Source: a virus
Virus record (IMG/VR): IMGVR_UViG_3300045006_000162
Location: 1-37,968 of that record
Strand: one strand, 5' to 3'
DNA: 37,968 nt
Of the stretch, positions 24,395-31,461 are shown one piece after another. Each line of letters opens with the position of its first letter. Position 1 is the first letter of the stretch. The notes under the pieces are model-generated. The model had not been told where the DNA came from. It made no database searches and saw only the letters and a list, made by a program, of their open reading frames with translations. The translations under genes were made by a program, and so were the position numbers.

Positions 24395-24730
24395 ATAAGA
24401 ATCTGGTATGAAATTAAAATTGATATTAAAGGAAAAGAACCAGGTAAAGGCCAGTATTCTTTATCACAAGATATAGAAACTAATAATAAAGAAGAAAGAT
24501 TAAAACTTTTAAAATGTTTGATTAGAAATTTATACGTTTTTATGAATAAAAAAGGCTTAGATCCAGATAGCATTATAAAAAAAGAAGAAGAAAAAATAAG
24601 AAAAGAACAAGAACAAGCCGATCTTAGAGATAAAATGAGATGCGTTGATCCGTATGGTGAAGAACAATGGGAAAAAGATGATGTTGGTCAGCAAGAGGCG
24701 GGGGGCTTTTGGGGGTCCAAGTGGAGCTAA
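24395..24730 (+). CDS. Downstream half-gene with V-D-P-Y-G-E-E-Q-W motif and no standard start
   Basis: This frame is open from base 24350 and encodes R-I-W-Y-E-I-K-I-D-I-K-G-K, a helical part (E-E-R-L-K-L-L-K-C-L-I-R-N-L-Y), a Lys/Glu helix, then V-D-P-Y-G-E-E-Q-W-E-K-D-D (24647-24670) and a Gly-rich end A-G-G-F-W-G-S-K-W-S. No in-frame ATG occurs before 24542; TTG at 24518 is the first usual alternative. AGGAG at 24385-24389 sits five bases before an ATA codon at 24395, so non-standard initiation is possible. The other reading is that it is the C-terminal half of the gene at 24108. The last 45 bases are unusually G-rich for this genome. Confidence 0.55.
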   Translation: MRIWYEIKIDIKGKEPGKGQYSLSQDIETNNKEERLKLLKCLIRNLYVFMNKKGLDPDSIIKKEEEKIRKEQEQADLRDKMRCVDPYGEEQWEKDDVGQQEAGGFWGSKWS

Positions 24731-24775
24731 CGGGAACCAGCGATACATCAGGAAAAAGTTATTTAGAAGATTTAT

Positions 24776-26485
24776 TTAATATATAATCAATTTATATTTT
24801 AAACTACCAGAATCATATATTCTAAAAATTTTACGTTCTAACATTATTTCGTGCTCAGTTTTATTTGCGTCGAAACCTTCTTTTATCAATTTGTCTTTTC
24901 TAAAACCAAATCTATGAAATCTTTTATCGCCTATTATATAATAATAATTTGGTTGAGTTTTATATTCGAATTTGAATCCTAATTTTTCATAAAGATTTCC
25001 TCTACTCCATGATCTATCCGCGTAACTTATTATTTCTTTTGGATGGTAATTTTTAATAAAATATTTAAATAATTTAGATGCCCCACCTACAACATTAATG
25101 TTCAATTTATTACAAAATCTCAACATTTCATATATCCCTTCTGATGCTTTTTGACCCATAGAATTTCTAAGATTTCCAAATGTCATTAAAGAAATTAACT
25201 TTTCATTATAAAATAAACCTATTTTGATCCTAGAACCAATAAATCCTTGTAAATGATTTTGTTCTAGAAATTCTCTAATCGATTTATTATCTGAAATTTC
25301 TCTAATTTGACATTTTCTGGCATAGATTTTTCTTGATTTGTTTATTAAGTTTAATATTCTAGATTTAACGATATCTTGTTTATATATCCAATCGTCTTCA
25401 TATATGTGAATTAATTTAATATCATGTTCTTCTGCAAGTTCTGTTTTTTCTATATGATAGTCGCTATTCAGATTATATTCGCTATGCCAGAATAATCCAT
25501 TAAATTCGAACCCCAAATTTAAATCTGGAAGATACATGTCTATTTCTTTACCGATGGCGCTTTTATTGTTGAAATCAATTTTTTCTTTATAAATATTTTT
25601 TATAAAATCTTGTAATTGTATTTCATATCCACTATTTGAGTATGAAGATATTGGATTACATATGGTACATAATTCTGTTTTCAATTTGTCTCTATTTTTA
25701 AAAGTTTGATAATCAATATCATAAATATGATTTCTATTACATTTAACTTTGATCATTCTTTTATTTATATTATAATCTATAATATTATAATTTTTATATT
25801 TTTTTAAGAAATTAAATTTTTTTGTATTGTTCGTTCTTTCGATAATTTCTTTATTTTGCATTGGGTTCTCATATCCATATTTTTTTAAATTTGTCTTTTT
25901 AATTTTTTCTCTATTTTTCAACGCATTATCATATCCATTATTTTTAAAATTTGTCTCTTTAATTTTTTCCTTTATTAGTTTATTTTGAATAGGATATTCT
26001 ACTCCATATTTTTCTGTCATTCCTTTTCTCATGAGAACACTATTTTGTAGTATGCTTTTGATTCCGTATTTTTCAATATTAGTTTTTTCTTGTTTTTTCT
26101 TATATTCCTCTAACTGAGAAGAATGTTCTACACCATATCTTTTTATATTAGTTTCTACTATTTTATTTTTAACAATCTGATTTTGTTGTGGATAAATTGA
26201 TCCATATTTTTCTAGATTAGTCTTCTCCCATTTTTCTTTAGAACATTTCTGACAATAATATTTCTCTACACAACCACTAGTTATTTTATAATACGTTCTA
26301 TATTCCATTTGTTTTTCTTTTTCACATATATCACATTTTGTTGAAATAACAACATGACTTCCTTTCATTAATTGATAAGGTTTTATAGTTATAATATCTT
26401 TCATTTTTATATTATTAAATAATTTGCTATACTCTTTTATATTTGTAGAATTTATAGCAACGTTAACTTTTTCGCTTAGTATCAT
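24776..26485 (-). CDS. Free-standing homing endonuclease, PD-(D/E)XK/Vsr-like core with GNAT-like C-terminal domain
   Basis: The 569-residue protein has three parts. The N-terminal part has a zinc-binding C-D-I-C ... C-Q-K-C module and then six or so repeats of T-N-x-x-K-Y-G-x-x-x-x-x-Q, a DNA-contacting array common in phage homing endonucleases. A second C-T-I-C pair leads to the nuclease core with G-K-E-I-D-M-Y-L-P-D-L-N-L-G-F-E-F-N-G and L-F-W-H-S-E, like Vsr or EDxHD enzymes. The final 170 residues (L-M-T-F-G-N-L-R-N, E-M-L-R-F-C-N, G-G-A-S-K-L-F, A-D-R-S-W-S-R-G) resemble a domain often attached to these nucleases. It is inserted against the direction of its neighbours and has its own promoter-like box. 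Confidence 0.82.
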   Translation of the reverse strand: MILSEKVNVAINSTNIKEYSKLFNNIKMKDIITIKPYQLMKGSHVVISTKCDICEKEKQMEYRTYYKITSGCVEKYYCQKCSKEKWEKTNLEKYGSIYPQQNQIVKNKIVETNIKRYGVEHSSQLEEYKKKQEKTNIEKYGIKSILQNSVLMRKGMTEKYGVEYPIQNKLIKEKIKETNFKNNGYDNALKNREKIKKTNLKKYGYENPMQNKEIIERTNNTKKFNFLKKYKNYNIIDYNINKRMIKVKCNRNHIYDIDYQTFKNRDKLKTELCTICNPISSYSNSGYEIQLQDFIKNIYKEKIDFNNKSAIGKEIDMYLPDLNLGFEFNGLFWHSEYNLNSDYHIEKTELAEEHDIKLIHIYEDDWIYKQDIVKSRILNLINKSRKIYARKCQIREISDNKSIREFLEQNHLQGFIGSRIKIGLFYNEKLISLMTFGNLRNSMGQKASEGIYEMLRFCNKLNINVVGGASKLFKYFIKNYHPKEIISYADRSWSRGNLYEKLGFKFEYKTQPNYYYIIGDKRFHRFGFRKDKLIKEGFDANKTEHEIMLERKIFRIYDSGSLKYKLIIY

Positions 26486-26509
26486 ATATAAAAGAAATTG
26501 TTTTTTCTT

Positions 26510-26520
26510 CTATATATTAA
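26510..26520 (-). promoter_or_regulatory. Candidate promoter box TTAATATATAG
   Basis: On the minus strand the box lies 24 bases before the ATG of the 569-residue endonuclease. It is back to back with the plus-strand box at 26540. Confidence 0.4.
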
Positions 26521-26539
26521 TATTTTCAATTAGTTTTAT

Positions 26540-26550
26540 TTAATATATAC
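26540..26550 (+). promoter_or_regulatory. Candidate promoter box TTAATATATAC
   Basis: TTAATATATAC is separated by GTTCACT from the ATG at 26558. Confidence 0.45.
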
Positions 26551-26557
26551 GTTCACT

Positions 26558-27274
26558 ATGCGTATATCATCACAAAATAGTCAATTTATATTCCAATTCC
26601 CTGTGGATTTTATAACACCATATCTTTATGATAAATTTCAAATATGGCTCGATAATATGCGTATGCAATATGACAACGCTCTCGATTATTTAAACTCTAC
26701 AATAAAAGAAATAGTATTTCCATCCATATCTTATGAAAATGTTAAACAGCCTTTATATGGAGGTAAAACTGTAGAGATGAAATCGGCTAAAAATATTTAC
26801 GATTCATATCAACACGAATTAGATATAACTTTTAGAAGCGTCGATTCACATACTAATTATTTTATGATGCAAGAGATTATGAATGAATATTATCTTAATA
26901 CAAGAAAACCATATATACCATATTTTAATTTGAGTATATTAGATAAAAATGGAGATTTAATTTATACCGTTCTATTTAAAAACATATTATTAAAAGCTCA
27001 AGGCGAACAGCGTTTTCAATATCAAAAACAAGATTTTGGTGAGCAAACTTTTTCTATAACGTTTGCTTACAACTATTTAGATATTATTTGGGAAATTAGA
27101 AAGAGCCCGAAAGAAGAAAGTAAGAATATGTTTGATTTGCCATTGGGGCAAGGATATTGGGAAAGAAGAGATAAACCAGATTGGGATATAAGTGTTATAC
27201 CTGTGAGCAAACAAAGAAAAAATCCAATAATTTATCCTGATGAACGCCCAACACAAGGATCATCACAAGTATAA
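26558..27274 (+). CDS. Probable tail-tube-fold or baseplate protein
   Basis: The 238-residue protein begins M-R-I-S-S-Q-N-S-Q-F-I-F-Q-F-P-V-D-F and alternates strands and helices. It has V-F-P-S-I-S-Y-E-N-V-K-Q-P-L-Y-G-G, then H-E-L-D-I-T-F-R-S-V-D-S-H-T-N-Y, then F-N-L-S-I-L-D-K-N-G-D and F-S-I-T-F-A-Y-N-Y-L-D-I-I-W. That order (a ring-loop strand, an I-T-F strand, a conserved final strand of F-x-I-T-F-x-Y-x-Y) is reminiscent of the gp19/gp54 tail-tube fold. I have no full-length match in mind, so this is a structural guess. It is followed six bases later by a small targeting-peptide gene. Confidence 0.5.
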   Translation: MRISSQNSQFIFQFPVDFITPYLYDKFQIWLDNMRMQYDNALDYLNSTIKEIVFPSISYENVKQPLYGGKTVEMKSAKNIYDSYQHELDITFRSVDSHTNYFMMQEIMNEYYLNTRKPYIPYFNLSILDKNGDLIYTVLFKNILLKAQGEQRFQYQKQDFGEQTFSITFAYNYLDIIWEIRKSPKEESKNMFDLPLGQGYWERRDKPDWDISVIPVSKQRKNPIIYPDERPTQGSSQV

Positions 27275-27279
27275 AAAAT

Positions 27280-27873
27280 ATGATAACGTCGTTTAACGAA
27301 TATATAACAGAATCGAAATTTACTGATACTATTAAAAAAATAATAGAATATCCAGTAGTTAAATTCATAGAGAATAAAGTCAAGGGACTTAGCGATGATG
27401 AAAAATTATTAAAAATAGCTAAAATAGCTAGAAATATAGACAAAATATTTTGTGCTAGCTTTTCTTGGTATTATTATACAATATTTTTTATGGCTTCTTT
27501 AATAGGAACACAAATACCACATTTTATTAACAAAGTACCTCAAACTAATGCTACCACGAAAATTTTTATTGTTTCTTGTATTTATCTCTTTGGATTCTAT
27601 TGTTATATAACTCTTACTAAAAAATATAGAATGCTTGCAAAAGATTATTATAGAAAAATTAGAGCAGCTTATGTTAATTCCAAAAAAATTAATAAAATCA
27701 ATGATGATCCCTATGGTGAAGAGAATTGGGGAGATGAGTTGGAAATAGTAGCTAAAGCAAATAAAATTAGATATCATAGAGGCAAACTCCTAGGCGGAGC
27801 TAATGAATTTTGGGAGGAATATATGCCATTCTTTGGAGTTGGAAAAGATAAAGCGGATGTTCGACCAGATTAA
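27280..27873 (+). CDS. Two-span membrane protein with capsid-targeting-like N-terminus and P-Y-G-E-E-N-W motif
   Basis: The 197-residue protein starts M-I-T-S-F-N-E-Y-I-T-E-S with a predicted prohead-protease cut after I-T-E. An amphipathic helix follows. Two hydrophobic spans come next, W-Y-Y-Y-T-I-F-F-M-A-S-L-I-G (about 62-78) and I-F-I-V-S-C-I-Y-L-F-G-F-Y-C-Y-I (95-110). Then a basic helix and N-D-D-P-Y-G-E-E-N-W-G-D-E (141-153, bases 27706-27729). The tail has G-G-A-N-E-F-W-E-E-Y. If packaged and cleaved, it could be a membrane effector delivered with the DNA, but no direct evidence is available. Confidence 0.8.
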   Translation: MITSFNEYITESKFTDTIKKIIEYPVVKFIENKVKGLSDDEKLLKIAKIARNIDKIFCASFSWYYYTIFFMASLIGTQIPHFINKVPQTNATTKIFIVSCIYLFGFYCYITLTKKYRMLAKDYYRKIRAAYVNSKKINKINDDPYGEENWGDELEIVAKANKIRYHRGKLLGGANEFWEEYMPFFGVGKDKADVRPD

Positions 27874-27890
27874 AAAATCAATTTTAAAAT

Positions 27891-27901
27891 AAAATATATA
27901 C
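27891..27901 (+). promoter_or_regulatory. Candidate promoter box AAAATATATAC
   Basis: A weaker version of the recurrent box, five bases before the ATG at 27907. Confidence 0.35.
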
Positions 27902-27906
27902 GAAAT

Positions 27907-27975
27907 ATGAAAAGAATAAAAAAATTAACAGAAGAAATAGGTTTTGATTATACAGAAAAACCAAGTGGGATATAA
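27907..27975 (+). pseudogene. 22-codon truncated copy of the start of the gene at 28496
   Basis: The frame encodes M-K-R-I-K-K-L-T-E-E-I-G-F-D-Y-T-E-K-P-S-G-I and stops. The intact gene 590 bases downstream starts M-K-I-K-R-L-T-E-E-I-G-F-N-Y-T-E-K-P-K. The DNA is also closely alike over about 55 bases, then the match ends abruptly. It looks like a leftover of a duplication in which a 167-residue gene came to lie between the two copies. It keeps a promoter-like box and could still make a peptide. Confidence 0.65.
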
Positions 27976-27989
27976 ACTAATTTTATTAT

Positions 27990-28493
27990 ATGTTAAATTA
28001 TGAAAATTACATACAAGAACAGAAAAAATATAAACCTGGAATAAGTAGAGATTTTTGGAATGCTCCAAACTGGTTTTCTATGGGGAGAATAGTAATTTAT
28101 AGAAAATGGATAAAGATGATAAATTATATATTTCATGACGTATTATATAATAAAAGAGGAGTTGTTGTAAATGAGGTAGATCCATATGGAGAAGAGAATT
28201 GGGATGATGATAATGATATTCAAAACGATCAAGAATTAAAAGATATTATATGTAATTTTTTTGAAGAATTTCTACCTAATACATCAACTCCAGAAAGGAA
28301 TATGAGAAATATTATTGAAGAAATTCAGGAAAATAAATATAAGATTGAGAATATTGTGAGATTATTAAAAATTATAAAAATTTATCTTCAATATTTTTCT
28401 CCAAAAGAGATGAGTTTTTATAAATTGGGGTCGAATAATACTCCTTGGATATTCCATATAGTCAAATCAAATACAGTCAAATTAAAAAAATAA
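27990..28493 (+). CDS. Protein with capsid-targeting-like N-terminus and P-Y-G-E-E-N-W motif
   Basis: The 167-residue protein starts M-L-N-Y-E-N-Y-I-Q-E-Q with a predicted cut after I-Q-E. A basic aromatic part follows (F-W-N-A-P-N-W-F-S-M-G-R-I-V-I-Y-R-K-W-I-K). Then V-D-P-Y-G-E-E-N-W-D-D-D-N-D (residues 63-76, bases 28179-28202) and a helical C-terminal half with F-F-E-E-F-L-P-N-T and a basic end. It lies between the truncated and intact copies of the L-T-E-E-I-G-F gene. Function unknown. Confidence 0.78.
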   Translation: MLNYENYIQEQKKYKPGISRDFWNAPNWFSMGRIVIYRKWIKMINYIFHDVLYNKRGVVVNEVDPYGEENWDDDNDIQNDQELKDIICNFFEEFLPNTSTPERNMRNIIEEIQENKYKIENIVRLLKIIKIYLQYFSPKEMSFYKLGSNNTPWIFHIVKSNTVKLKK

Positions 28494-28495
28494 AT

Positions 28496-28774
28496 ATGAA
28501 AATAAAAAGATTAACAGAAGAAATAGGTTTCAATTATACAGAAAAACCAAAAGAAGAAAAAGTTTCTCAGAAAAAGAAGAAAAAAGGAGATTTTGGAGAT
28601 ATAAAAGCTCTTCTGTTTATATTAAAGCCCGTCTTGAAAGAAGCCCACGACGCAGGCAAAGTTGGAAAAAGTTTTGATGATTGGTGGAATGAATATACTA
28701 ATTTTCCACAAATTTCACAACAACCAGATGAGGAATCGCCGGTTGGTAAGAGTGTTATTGGATTTAGACACTAA
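28496..28774 (+). CDS. 92-residue protein with L-T-E-E-I-G-F N-terminus
   Basis: ATG at 28496 is preferred to the longer open frame from 28445 because it gives M-K-I-K-R-L-T-E-E-I-G-F-N-Y-T-E-K-P, which matches the truncated copy at 27907. It has a possible cut after L-T-E. A Lys-rich part (Q-K-K-K-K-K-G) is followed by a helix (I-K-A-L-L-F-I-L-K-P-V-L-K-E-A-H-D) and K-S-F-D-D-W-W-N-E-Y. It ends S-V-I-G-F-R-H. I know no family. It begins three bases after the previous stop. Confidence 0.75.
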   Translation: MKIKRLTEEIGFNYTEKPKEEKVSQKKKKKGDFGDIKALLFILKPVLKEAHDAGKVGKSFDDWWNEYTNFPQISQQPDEESPVGKSVIGFRH

Positions 28775-28833
28775 ATCGTATTTTTTTAAACTTATTAATT
28801 TTCCGCCGATATAATTTCATAAATACGATAAAT

Positions 28834-29997
28834 ATGATAGAAACTTATGACAAGATAGAAATGATCTTAACTAATGATTTTTTCGAGAAACTCAAAAACG
28901 AAAACAAAGTTTTCAAGTACAAAAACAAAAACAAAAACATCTCTCTAACTGAAGATTATCTTTATTTTCTGAAAAGATTAGAAGAATCCACATCCCAGTC
29001 TTTCAAACAAATTGAAGAAGGCGAGATAGTCGAAGGCACTATTGTTAATATTGATAAGAAAGAAATTATTATCGATATTAATTTTAAAGACAATGTATTT
29101 GTCGAAAGCAAAACTATTGATCAAGACATGTTTCAAAATTTACATGTTGGCGATCCTATTAATGTTATGATTATTGAAATCAGTGATAATCCTTATTATA
29201 TAAAGGGATCATTGAACGATCTTCTAAAACTTAATATTTCTAATATAATTAAAGAACATTTTAACGAAGAAAAACCTTTTTACGCTACTGTAAAAGAATC
29301 ACAACCAGCTGGTTATTATTTGGATCTTGAGGTTGAAGGGCAAATCGTAGATGCGTTTATGCCAAACACATTAGCCGGAGTTAATAAATTATATGATCCA
29401 AATTCAATAGTTGGACAAAAATTTGAGGTAATGATTGAAACTCTGGAACAAGATAAAGGAATTTATGTTGTAAGTCGTAAAAAATATTTGGAGACTCTTA
29501 TTCCAGAACGTATTAAACAGTTAAAAAAGGAATGGATTAGAGAGAAAGGTAAAATTTATGAAGGCAACATTACTGGAACAACGCCGTTTGGAGCTTTTGT
29601 CGAATTTTGTGAGTATTTAACGGGCATGATTCATCGCTATAATGTGAATCCAGAGTGGCAAACAGATGAAAAATGGGCTACGTTGAAACCAGGAATGGAT
29701 GTTAATTTTTATATAAAGGACATAATAACAAGAAAGAACAAGATTATTCTTACTCAAATTATTAGAGAATCTTTATGGGACACTATCAAAGTCGACGACG
29801 TTATAAAAGGCAAAGTTATTTCTATAAAGCCTTTTGGAGCTCTTGTTCAGTTGGATGAAGAAACCAACGGATTAATACAAAATACTTATCTTCAAAAAAA
29901 TAAAATTGATCTGAAAATGGGTCAAGATATTGAAGTTAAAGTAACCAGTATCATGAAAGATGAACGTAAAATTAATCTATCTTTAGTTATAAAATAG
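28834..29997 (+). CDS. Ribosomal protein S1-like protein with four S1 domains
   Basis: After about 55 residues without a match, the 387-residue protein holds four S1 (OB-fold RNA-binding) repeats near 61-126, 145-215, 237-311 and 319-387. The last two are clearest: G-K-I-Y-E-G-N-I-T-G-T-T-P-F-G-A-F-V-E and I-K-G-K-V-I-S-I-K-P-F-G-A-L-V-Q-L. Bacterial S1 binds mRNA at the ribosome and matters most for messages without a Shine-Dalgarno sequence. A phage copy could favour phage messages or act in RNA processing. It is shorter than six-domain host S1. It is preceded by AT-rich sequence without a ribosome-binding site and followed by a long inverted repeat. Confidence 0.9.
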   Translation: MIETYDKIEMILTNDFFEKLKNENKVFKYKNKNKNISLTEDYLYFLKRLEESTSQSFKQIEEGEIVEGTIVNIDKKEIIIDINFKDNVFVESKTIDQDMFQNLHVGDPINVMIIEISDNPYYIKGSLNDLLKLNISNIIKEHFNEEKPFYATVKESQPAGYYLDLEVEGQIVDAFMPNTLAGVNKLYDPNSIVGQKFEVMIETLEQDKGIYVVSRKKYLETLIPERIKQLKKEWIREKGKIYEGNITGTTPFGAFVEFCEYLTGMIHRYNVNPEWQTDEKWATLKPGMDVNFYIKDIITRKNKIILTQIIRESLWDTIKVDDVIKGKVISIKPFGALVQLDEETNGLIQNTYLQKNKIDLKMGQDIEVKVTSIMKDERKINLSLVIK

Positions 29998-30026
29998 AAT
30001 TTGTTGAGTCGACGGGATTAATATAT

Positions 30027-30082
30027 AATATTTCTATATAACCCAAAAGAACTGTTTCCTTATTAAGTTATATAGAAATATT
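30027..30082 (+). repeat. Perfect 16-base inverted repeat with 24-base loop
   Basis: AATATTTCTATATAAC (30027-30042) is exactly complementary to GTTATATAGAAATATT (30067-30082). The loop has CCAAAAGAACTGTTTCC. It lies between the S1 stop and the YkuK-like start, 27 bases before the ATG. TTAATATATAA at 30018-30028 could start a leader that contains the stem. Terminator, RNA stability element and operator are all possible. Confidence 0.85.
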
Positions 30083-30109
30083 TTTATATGCGAAATTAAT
30101 TTAAAAAAG

Positions 30110-30592
30110 ATGAAGAATTTTAAACTTTTCGGTGGGCAGGAATTAGAGAACCTTGGTGAATATATATTGGAGTACTACGCAAAATATCCCGATATAAAAT
30201 TTTATGTAGGTACTGACTCTGCTCAATATGGAAAAGTAACTAAATATGCTACAGCTTTAGCTATGTTGCATCCAGGTAAGGGTGTTCATGTCGTATTTAA
30301 AAGAACTAGCGTTCGTAGAGAGCGCGACATGTTTACTCGTTTGTGGAATGAAGTTGAATTTACACGCGAAGTAGCTGATTATGTACATGAAATTCTAAAG
30401 GATGTTTACAAGCATAAAGACGGTGAAAAAATTCCTACTATTCATCTAGACTTCAATAAATCTCCAAAACATAAATCCAATATAGTTCATGACTTATCCG
30501 TTGGATATATTAAATCTTTTGGATATAAGGTTGAAACAAAGTCAAGTAGCTGGTGTGCAACGTTTTGTGCAGACACTTTTGTTAAAAATTAA
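30110..30592 (+). CDS. YkuK/DUF458-family RNase H-like protein
   Basis: The 160-residue protein fits the YkuK (DUF458) family, predicted to have an RNase H-like fold. The marks are F-Y-V-G-T-D-S-A-Q (first acidic residue), a V-V-F-K-R-T strand, R-L-W-N-E-V-E-F-T-R-E, T-I-H-L-D-F-N-K-S-P-K-H-K-S-N (second Asp) and S-V-G-Y-I-K-S-F-G-Y-K-V-E-T-K-S-S-S-W-C-A-T. The biochemical role is not settled even in bacteria; nuclease activity is a prediction. A likely leader with a strong inverted repeat precedes it and an intrinsic terminator follows, so it may be a single-gene unit. Confidence 0.85.
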   Translation: MKNFKLFGGQELENLGEYILEYYAKYPDIKFYVGTDSAQYGKVTKYATALAMLHPGKGVHVVFKRTSVRRERDMFTRLWNEVEFTREVADYVHEILKDVYKHKDGEKIPTIHLDFNKSPKHKSNIVHDLSVGYIKSFGYKVETKSSSWCATFCADTFVKN

Positions 30593-30612
30593 TATTTACA
30601 AACATTTTTTTC

Positions 30613-30642
30613 AAAAAAGAGGATTTTATATCCTCTTTTTTT
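30613..30642 (+). terminator. Rho-independent terminator after the YkuK-like gene
   Basis: AAAAAAGAGGA pairs with TCCTCTTTTTT around a short loop (TTTTATA), giving an 11-12 base stem with a run of T on the 3' side. It lies 20 bases after the stop at 30592. Confidence 0.85.
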
Positions 30643-30656
30643 ATGGTCGCAAAAAA

Positions 30657-30666
30657 TTATATATAG
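30657..30666 (+). promoter_or_regulatory. Candidate late promoter box TTATATATAG
   Basis: AAATTATATATAG is separated by ACAC from the ATG at 30671. It directly follows the terminator, which supports a new transcription unit starting here. Confidence 0.55.
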
Positions 30667-30670
30667 ACAC

Positions 30671-31033
30671 ATGATAATATTATTTGAAAATTTTGTAAAT
30701 AATAAGAAGTATTATAAAGTGGTCACACAAGATTTGAAATCTCTTGGGCTTAGAAAAAATCCTACTATAATGACATTTCCAGTTGGTAAATGGATATTTG
30801 AACCAAAACCAACAAAAGACAAAGGTGGGTGGGGCGGAACTGGTGGAATTTGGGTAGCTAATAATATACACGATGCAAAAGGATTATTAAAATATTTAAG
30901 AAAAAAGGCTCTTAAAGAAAATAAACCACAGTTTACAAAATGTAGATTATTTGAAGTTGAGATAGGCAATATTTTATATTCCAATTCTTATAGAACAAAA
31001 ACAGATAAAGTTAAATTAATTAGAGAGATATGA
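30671..31033 (+). CDS. 120-residue protein, unknown
   Basis: The N-terminus M-I-I-L-F-E-N-F-V-N-N-K-K fits the aromatic style of the small-protein family but has no L-x-E site. The body has Y-Y-K-V-V-T-Q-D-L-K-S-L-G-L, F-P-V-G-K-W-I-F-E-P, a Gly-rich G-G-W-G-G-T-G-G-I-W-V and C-R-L-F-E-V-E-I-G-N-I-L-Y-S-N-S-Y-R-T-K. The alternation of strands and the Gly-rich loop suggest a compact enzyme-like or binding fold, which I cannot name. It is the first of three plus-strand genes joined by ATGA overlaps. Confidence 0.72.
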   Translation: MIILFENFVNNKKYYKVVTQDLKSLGLRKNPTIMTFPVGKWIFEPKPTKDKGGWGGTGGIWVANNIHDAKGLLKYLRKKALKENKPQFTKCRLFEVEIGNILYSNSYRTKTDKVKLIREI

Positions 31034-31461
31034 ATCACATTTTTTCATTTAAATTATTTACTGAAAGTGTAAGAAATTTCTCTTATTTACTTGATAAAGA
31101 TGAGCTAACTGACTATCCTGTTGAGAAAATAGATGAATATACTTATAAAGATATATACAAAACGCCGCAAGCTTTTGACACAAAAGAAAGAAAGTATATT
31201 TTACTTTATACAAAAGGATCTGAGTGGCTTCCATCTCATAAAACACCGACATTTTTTACATATAGTCCAATAAGAAATATAAATTATAGAATTGAAAAAT
31301 ATCACGCAAGATTAAAGGGAGAATCGCATATATTATATTTTATAAAAGTAAGCAAAGGCGACGAACAATCTATATACTACAGCACTAGTTTAATATCTTG
31401 TTTTAAAAAAATGGATGAATTGACAAAATTAACAAAAAAGGTATTAAAAGATTGGTTATGA
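31030..31461 (+). CDS. 143-residue protein with capsid-targeting-like N-terminus
   Basis: The protein starts M-N-H-I-F-S-F-K-L-F-T-E-S, with F-T-E (or L-F-T-E) as the likely counterpart of the L-x-E site. The body is rich in Tyr and Lys: Y-T-Y-K-D-I-Y-K-T-P-Q-A, R-K-Y-I-L-L-Y-T-K-G-S-E-W-L and S-H-I-L-Y-F-I-K-V-S-K-G-D. It ends with a basic helix, L-T-K-K-V-L-K-D-W-L. It opens in an ATGA overlap with the gene before and closes in another with the gene after. Its start is alike to that of the next gene (both M-N-H-I). Function unknown. Confidence 0.75.
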   Translation: MNHIFSFKLFTESVRNFSYLLDKDELTDYPVEKIDEYTYKDIYKTPQAFDTKERKYILLYTKGSEWLPSHKTPTFFTYSPIRNINYRIEKYHARLKGESHILYFIKVSKGDEQSIYYSTSLISCFKKMDELTKLTKKVLKDWL

